Assembly (NCBI GenBank): GCA_045637505.1
Contig: JAZTZO010000013.1
Coordinates: 1 to 10,257 of the forward strand
Direction of reading: 5' to 3'
Source of the DNA: RGIG4079 sp045637505
GTDB taxonomy: Bacteria > Bacteroidota > Bacteroidia > Bacteroidales > Muribaculaceae
Length of the DNA stretch: 10,257 nt
How positions within the stretch are numbered: the first letter of the stretch is position 1; every line of letters starts with the position of its first letter. A model generated the notes under the pieces. The model had not been told where the DNA came from. It saw only the letters and a program-made list of their open reading frames with translations, and ran no database searches. Positions 6,611 to 10,257 of this stretch are shown piece after piece. Made by a program: the position numbers and the translations under genes.

Positions 6611-6618
6611 CAAAGATA
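6611..6618 (-). promoter_or_regulatory. -7 element of ispD-recG, abutting the start codon
   Basis: TATCTTTG on the minus strand matches TAnnTTTG and is followed by CATTA and then the ispD ATG. A start about 4 nt after the box leaves a leader of roughly 2 nt. The -33 is weak: TTTT at 6639-6636 with a 17-nt spacer, inside the last codons of the PAP2 gene. Confidence 0.55.
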
Positions 6619-6633
6619 ATATTTTTAATCGAC

Positions 6634-7797
6634 CTAAAATAACACTCGTGTAGATATATTTAATATTAGTGAGTGAGTGCATTTATCGATCGTTTGAGAT
6701 TGGGTTATTCCATAGGTTGAATTGGGCAACAACGAATATTCGGCGCTACTCAATTCATATCCCAAAGTTGCCCCTACGCTCATATTATCGTTTATTCGAT
6801 AGGTTGAGCCAGCCGAGATGCGAGCATTAAGAAAGTCATCGTTCACCCCTATAGCTCGGTCGATAGATTTTAACGAAAAATTGCGATAATAACCACAGGC
6901 GACATCGGCATTAAACGAAAAACGCGAGTTTAATTGCGTGCGGAAATAGGGCGAAAGTTCTACCCCAACAGCATTTTCGGGCGCTACAAATGTGCGCTCA
7001 CACGCTGGCGATTCGACAAATATAGGCGTAGAACGCATAACAGCCCCTACCGATGCTCCCCAATGACTACCAAAAGGCAACCCATATTTAATACCCACAT
7101 TTAATGATGGTTCGCGCGAAATTGCGATTCCATCACCTCTCAAGTTGGAAAAGTCGAAACTCATACCAGTTTCAAGCGTGAGGAATGGCTGATTTTCATC
7201 CTCTACCGACAGTAATGTGTATTTGTTTTGTAATTGCTTGTCGCCAAATATTTTGTCGCCAATGAAATATCCTAAATGCCCGGTTATAACACCTATCACA
7301 GCTCCACCTGCAACATCTACCGGGAAATGTCGGCAATCGACCACTCGCTGCATCCCCATTGCCGATGCAAATGTATATGCACCAAAAGTGTACCATGGTG
7401 AGCGCCAACCAAGTTCGCGTTCTATCATTGTTGCTCCGAGAAAGCTCCATGCCGTGTGTCCCGATGGGAATGAATGATTATCGGTTGCGTCAGGGCGCAT
7501 TTCCCCTACTACACGCTTCAAGCCCCATACACTTCCTGCCATCGTTACCACGCCAAATGCTTGAGAAGTAGCCATACGCCCCCAACCCGACCGAGTTGGC
7601 TGACCGACAGCCTTCATTACCCAAGGAAAAGCCAATGGCACATATTGCGCACCTTCAACAATCAATCCATTTTCATCATTTGGGGCGCTCCATGTAGGAG
7701 TCCACTCGGGGCGCAATGCCTCAAGTTTCATCATATCTTGAGAAAAAGCACCCATTGCGATGCCCATTGCGACTATAATAATTCCTAATCTCTTCAT
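6634..7797 (-). CDS. Exported PAP2 phosphatase with C-terminal beta-rich (outer-membrane-like) domain
   Basis: A 387-residue protein in two parts. After a signal peptide (about 1-19, ending GAFSQ), residues about 50-185 form a PAP2 acid phosphatase domain with the full triad: K94-x6-R101-P102, PSGH (111-114, nucleophile-assisting His114) and R151-x5-H157-x3-D161. Members dephosphorylate lipid phosphates or pyrophosphates such as undecaprenyl pyrophosphate or lipid A; the substrate here is unknown. Residues about 205-387 alternate polar and hydrophobic positions (for example FLTLETGMSFDF and SVGATLGYEL) and end in ISTRVLF, a terminal Phe as in outer-membrane barrels. The start is held by the KR-led signal peptide and an adjacent promoter box. 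The barrel reading is inference; the phosphatase call is firm. Confidence 0.85.
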   Translation of the reverse strand: MKRLGIIIVAMGIAMGAFSQDMMKLEALRPEWTPTWSAPNDENGLIVEGAQYVPLAFPWVMKAVGQPTRSGWGRMATSQAFGVVTMAGSVWGLKRVVGEMRPDATDNHSFPSGHTAWSFLGATMIERELGWRSPWYTFGAYTFASAMGMQRVVDCRHFPVDVAGGAVIGVITGHLGYFIGDKIFGDKQLQNKYTLLSVEDENQPFLTLETGMSFDFSNLRGDGIAISREPSLNVGIKYGLPFGSHWGASVGAVMRSTPIFVESPACERTFVAPENAVGVELSPYFRTQLNSRFSFNADVACGYYRNFSLKSIDRAIGVNDDFLNARISAGSTYRINDNMSVGATLGYELSSAEYSLLPNSTYGITQSQTIDKCTHSLILNISTRVLF

Positions 7798-7801
7798 ATT
7801 A

Positions 7802-7832
7802 CAAAGGTAGGTATTTTAGCCCTATATAAAAA
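7802..7832 (-). promoter_or_regulatory. PAP2 gene promoter, nearly leaderless
   Basis: TACCTTTG (7809-7802) is an exact -7 element, only TAAT away from the ATG at 7797. TTTT at 7832-7829 lies 19 nt upstream. Those same T residues are the U tract of the gdhA terminator, so the end of one unit and the promoter of the next share bases. Confidence 0.65.
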
Positions 7833-7864
7833 TAGTGAGGACCGACAATTTTGTCAATCCTCAC
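7828..7864 (-). terminator. gdhA terminator
   Basis: GTGAGGA (7835-7841) pairs with TCCTCAC (7858-7864); inside, after an internal CC/AA loop, GACA pairs with TGTC around ATTT. On the minus strand the stem is followed by TATTTTTATA. It lies 26 nt after the gdhA stop. Confidence 0.85.
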
Positions 7865-7889
7865 ACATTATGTATTATTATACTATTTT

Positions 7890-9227
7890 TTAGATGATAC
7901 CTTGAGCCATCATTGCGCGAGCCACTTTCATGAAGCCTGCAACATTTGCACCTTTAACATAGTTAATGAAACCATCTTCTTCAGTACCATAAATAGTACA
8001 TTGTTTGTGGATTTCAGCCATGATACCTTTGAGTTTAGCGTCAACCTCTTCGGCACTCCAGTTGAGTTTTTGAGAGTTTTGAGCCATTTCAAGACCTGAC
8101 ACTGATACACCACCAGCGTTAGCAGCCTTACCAGGAGCATAAAGAATCTTAGCGTTGAGGAATTCTTTGATAGCTTCGGGTGTTGAAGGCATGTTAGCAC
8201 CTTCCGACACTGCGAAACATCCGTTTGCCAAAAGTGCGCGAGCATCATCGCCATCAAGTTCGTTTTGAGTAGCCGATGGCATTGCGATGTCGCAAACAGC
8301 GTGTTGCCATGGACGTTCGCCATCAAAATATTGGCAATCATATTCTTCGGCAAACTCTTTGATACGACCACGATAGATATTTTTGAGTTTGAAGATATAG
8401 TCGAGTTGTTCTTGAGAGATACCTTCTGGCACATAGATTGAACCGTTAGAGTCGCTCATTGACACCACTTTTGCACCAAGTTCGAGAAGTTTTTTAGCTG
8501 TATAAGTAGCCACATTACCCGAACCCGAGATAGCAACCTTCTTATCTTTAATGTCGATGCCTTTTGTTGCAAGCATGTTCAACAAGAAGTAAACGTTACC
8601 GTAACCTGTTGCTTCGGGACGCACGAGTGAACCACCAAAGTCAAGACCTTTACCTGTGAATGTACCAGTAAATTCGCGAGCCATTTTCTTATACATACCA
8701 TACATGTAACCCACTTCGCGACCACCTACACCTATATCGCCAGCAGGAACGTCGGTATCGGGACCAATGTGACGCCACAATTCTGCAATAAATGCTTGGC
8801 AGAAACGCATCACCTCCATGTCGCTCTTACCGCGTGGAGAGAAGTCAGAACCACCTTTACCACCACCCATAGCGAGTGTAGTGAGTGAGTTTTTGAATGT
8901 TTGTTCAAATGCGAGGAACTTCAAGATTGACAAGTTAACCGATGAGTGGAAACGGATACCACCTTTATATGGACCTATCGCATTGTTATGTTGCACACGG
9001 TAACCCATGTTGTTTTGTACATTTCCTTTATCATCTACCCACGAAATGCGGAATGTGAACACGCGATCGGGAATGCAAAGACGTTCAATAAGATTGTAGC
9101 GTTCAAATTCAGGATGTTCGTTGTAAACATCTTCGATTGTAGATAAAACTTCTTCTACTGCCTGAATGTATTCAGGTTCATTTGGAAAACGACATTTCAA
9201 TTTGTCGATTACTTCAACTGCTTTCAT
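7890..9227 (-). CDS. gdhA: Glutamate dehydrogenase, probably NADP-dependent
   Basis: GdhA reversibly aminates 2-oxoglutarate to glutamate, a main ammonia assimilation route in gut Bacteroidales. At 445 residues it is the size of the hexameric family. The substrate site is intact: GPYKGGIRFH (Lys88), TLAMGGGKGGSDF (Lys124) and PAGDIGVGGRE (Asp164). The dinucleotide fold has GSGNVA (235-240), and the second strand ends in SDS (258-260) as in NADP-specific enzymes such as that of E. coli; cofactor choice is inferred from that resemblance. The ATG at 9227 is preceded by AAAGAAAG. A promoter box at 9311-9318 gives a leader of about 77 nt that opens with a palindrome, and a strong terminator follows. 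Single-gene unit. Confidence 0.97.
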   Translation of the reverse strand: MKAVEVIDKLKCRFPNEPEYIQAVEEVLSTIEDVYNEHPEFERYNLIERLCIPDRVFTFRISWVDDKGNVQNNMGYRVQHNNAIGPYKGGIRFHSSVNLSILKFLAFEQTFKNSLTTLAMGGGKGGSDFSPRGKSDMEVMRFCQAFIAELWRHIGPDTDVPAGDIGVGGREVGYMYGMYKKMAREFTGTFTGKGLDFGGSLVRPEATGYGNVYFLLNMLATKGIDIKDKKVAISGSGNVATYTAKKLLELGAKVVSMSDSNGSIYVPEGISQEQLDYIFKLKNIYRGRIKEFAEEYDCQYFDGERPWQHAVCDIAMPSATQNELDGDDARALLANGCFAVSEGANMPSTPEAIKEFLNAKILYAPGKAANAGGVSVSGLEMAQNSQKLNWSAEEVDAKLKGIMAEIHKQCTIYGTEEDGFINYVKGANVAGFMKVARAMMAQGII

Positions 9228-9281
9228 AAATTTCTTTCTTTAATGAAGTATTATGTGTATATTTTATTTACTAAAACAATC

Positions 9282-9301
9282 ATGATACACCTTTGTATCA
9301 T
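9282..9301 (-). promoter_or_regulatory. Palindrome at the 5' end of the gdhA leader
   Basis: ATGATACAAAGGTGTATCAT on the minus strand has perfect 8-nt arms (ATGATACA/TGTATCAT) around AAGG. It begins about 4 nt after the predicted start site, so it could be an operator or a 5' stabilising hairpin. Confidence 0.45.
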
Positions 9302-9640
9302 TTACGAGGACAAAGATAAAACATTTTTTGCTATTATCATAACATTTTGTAATTTTTTTATCATAAAATGTAAACTTTTTCTATTTTTTATTGCTTTATA
9401 GAGATTTTTGTCAAAATAACTACAACAAACATAGCAAAAAGCAAATATAGCGATTAAAACAAGATAGGGCATTTGATTGTCGCCACCCCAAGGCATATAC
9501 GCCGTTTGTTTATCAATAATCGTCGGAGTGATGTCGCCTTGCTCACGAAACACAGCCGAGCTGTTCACTTGGAACACCGCCCTCGAATTGAGCAACGGCA
9601 CATCTTCCACAGAGTTGTAATTAAGATAGGTTTTGTTCAT
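9302..9640 (-). pseudogene. Truncated ORF with phage-portal-like motif
   Basis: The 112-residue frame has a soluble N-terminal half with MPWGGDNQMPY at 49-59, then a hydrophobic stretch (60-72) and a basic tail that runs over the gdhA promoter. From memory, a PWGxDNxxPY motif occurs in portal-like proteins of Bacteroidetes phages, which are several hundred residues long; this would be an N-terminal stub whose tail is out-of-family sequence. Arguments for a dead gene: a rho-independent terminator ends directly before the ATG at 9640, no ribosome site or promoter is visible, and the 3' part overlaps the neighbour's control region. It could instead be a small membrane protein. Assignment is weak. 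Confidence 0.35.
9311..9341 (-). promoter_or_regulatory. gdhA promoter
   Basis: TATCTTTG (9318-9311) matches the -7 consensus, and TATG (9341-9338) 19 nt upstream is three out of four for TTTG. Predicted start near 9305-9307. Confidence 0.6.
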
Positions 9641-9678
9641 AAAAAAAGTAGTTTTGTGATTTTACACACAAACTACTT
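9641..9678 (-). terminator. Terminator of the GNAT pseudogene
   Basis: On the minus strand AAGTAGTT and TGTG (9678-9667) pair with CACAAAACTACTT (9658-9646), with one bulged base, followed by seven T residues (9647-9641). It is a textbook intrinsic terminator lying 30 nt after the acetyltransferase stop. Confidence 0.85.
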
Positions 9679-9707
9679 CTATTCTATCGCTGTCTAAAAG
9701 ACAGAAA

Positions 9708-10115
9708 TTATAGCATAACCTTTTCAAATAAGAAATATTCATCATGAAAATCATCTGCCAACGAATGTCGATTTTCATCTCTATGATATTTATTAAAGAA
9801 CTCCACAATCTTAAAGCCACATTTATTAACATAGAAATGAATGTTACGCTTCTCGAAGTAAGGGGTTATCAGTTGCCACACTTTAGTTTCGGGATATTTT
9901 CGCTCAATTGCTTGCCACACACTTAGCCCAAGCCCTTTGCTATGTTGTTCAGGATAAATATATAGCAGTTCGCCTGAATTATGATGCGTTGTATAATCTA
10001 TTTTCAATCAGACACCACCCACCAAAATATCATTAGAATATATAGCGTAAGTTTCCGATTTTTCATCACGCAAAGATTTATAAATATCTTCTGTCGGAAT
10101 AATCTCATGAAATAA
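9708..10115 (-). pseudogene. GNAT-family N-acetyltransferase, broken
   Basis: The acetyl-CoA binding half is clear: GELLYIYPEQHSKGLGLS carries the motif A loop (HSKGLG), followed by ETKVWQLITPYFEKRNIHFY and a CGF motif-B-like turn (NKCGFKIVEFF). Upstream in the same frame, after a TGA at 10010-10008, 35 more codons (10115-10011) read like the preceding strand of the fold, ending SNDILVGGV, which would join LKIDYTTHH directly. So one nonsense codon splits the gene. Before those codons the frame meets TAA (10118-10116) and the repeat TTTTTCAGGACGATACA, so the true N-terminus is missing. TGA is a normal stop elsewhere in the window, so recoding is unlikely. A downstream fragment starting at TTG 10007 would lack part of the fold. 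Substrate unknown. Confidence 0.75.
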
Positions 10116-10118
10116 TTA

Positions 10119-10135
10119 TGTATCGTCCTGAAAAA
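10119..10135 (-). repeat. Inverted copy of the TTTTTCAGGACGAYACA motif
   Basis: TTTTTCAGGACGATACA on the minus strand differs by one base from TTTTTCAGGACGACACA at 122-138 on the plus strand. Each lies 40-50 nt downstream of a long perfect palindrome (10180-10207 here, 51-82 on the left). It directly precedes the truncated acetyltransferase. Confidence 0.5.
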
Positions 10136-10179
10136 GGTTTACTTTTAAATTGTTAATAAATATATAATTAAAATAAGAG

Positions 10180-10207
10180 TGTAATACGGAGCTAGCTCCG
10201 TATTACA
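10180..10207. repeat. Perfect 28-bp palindrome
   Basis: From TGTAATACGG to CCGTATTACA the sequence is its own reverse complement, centred on GAGCTAGCTC. It could fold into a stem of about 12 bp with a four-base loop. There is no strong T run on either side, so it is a weaker terminator candidate than the left palindrome. The remaining DNA to 10257 is AT-rich with nothing recognisable. Confidence 0.7.
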
Positions 10208-10257
10208 GTTCAACTATTCAAAATTAGATATATTTTGCGAAAAGAAATAATTTTTCC

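Noticed and set aside
3832..9227. A novel multi-gene system among the - strand genes
   Set aside because: recG, ispD and gdhA are complete core genes with ordinary motifs, and promoters and terminators separate the units.
9251..9301. A 16-codon upstream frame in the gdhA leader as an attenuation peptide
   Set aside because: It has no run of regulatory codons and no terminator/antiterminator pair follows; probably a by-product of the palindrome.
10008..10010. The in-frame TGA in the acetyltransferase as a recoded codon
   Set aside because: ispD and the orphan gene use TGA as their stop, no selenocysteine-type structure is evident, and the gene is also truncated upstream.

Overview
The window looks like a piece of a Bacteroidales chromosome, possibly Muribaculaceae or a relative. 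The family-level placement is inference. The phylum rests on three things: several promoters fit the Bacteroidetes consensus (TTTG, 19-21 nt, TAnnTTTG), most starts lack a strong Shine-Dalgarno sequence, and ispD and recG are adjacent. The sequence is AT-rich and most of it is housekeeping DNA. I see no defence island, CRISPR array, rRNA or tRNA.

Layout. Positions 1-334 hold a perfect 32-bp palindrome and a possible 35-residue Cys-rich ORF. On the + strand follow a DUF59/SufT-like Fe-S assembly gene (335-655), a mosaic of short intergenic repeats (656-842) and an LpxH-type lipid A pyrophosphatase (843-1595). Positions 1658-1790 carry a promoter and a terminator with no gene between them, so a small RNA of about 94 nt is possible. 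All larger genes after this lie on the - strand: an orphan HIRAN-like membrane-anchored protein (1812-2345), an exported M23 peptidase with a Lys/Ser tail (2555-3526), recG (3832-5931) overlapping ispD (5928-6605) by 4 nt, a PAP2 phosphatase with a C-terminal beta-rich region (6634-7797), and gdhA (7890-9227). The right end is decayed: a truncated ORF with a phage-portal-like motif (9302-9640), a GNAT acetyltransferase pseudogene with an in-frame TGA and a lost N-terminus (9708-10115), and a perfect 28-bp palindrome (10180-10207).

Functional themes. LpxH, the M23 peptidase and the PAP2 protein all concern the envelope (lipid A, peptidoglycan, phospho-lipid groups), and IspD makes the isoprenoid precursors used for undecaprenyl carriers. 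RecG handles stalled forks. GdhA assimilates ammonia. SufT-like proteins help Fe-S maturation. These genes look like separate transcription units apart from ispD-recG.

The most interesting signals are not new enzymes. They are the near-leaderless promoter-start layout of three genes, the candidate small RNA, and the matched arrangement of palindrome plus TTTTTCAGGACGAYACA at both ends, one copy of which abuts a broken gene. I found no convincing undescribed multi-gene system.
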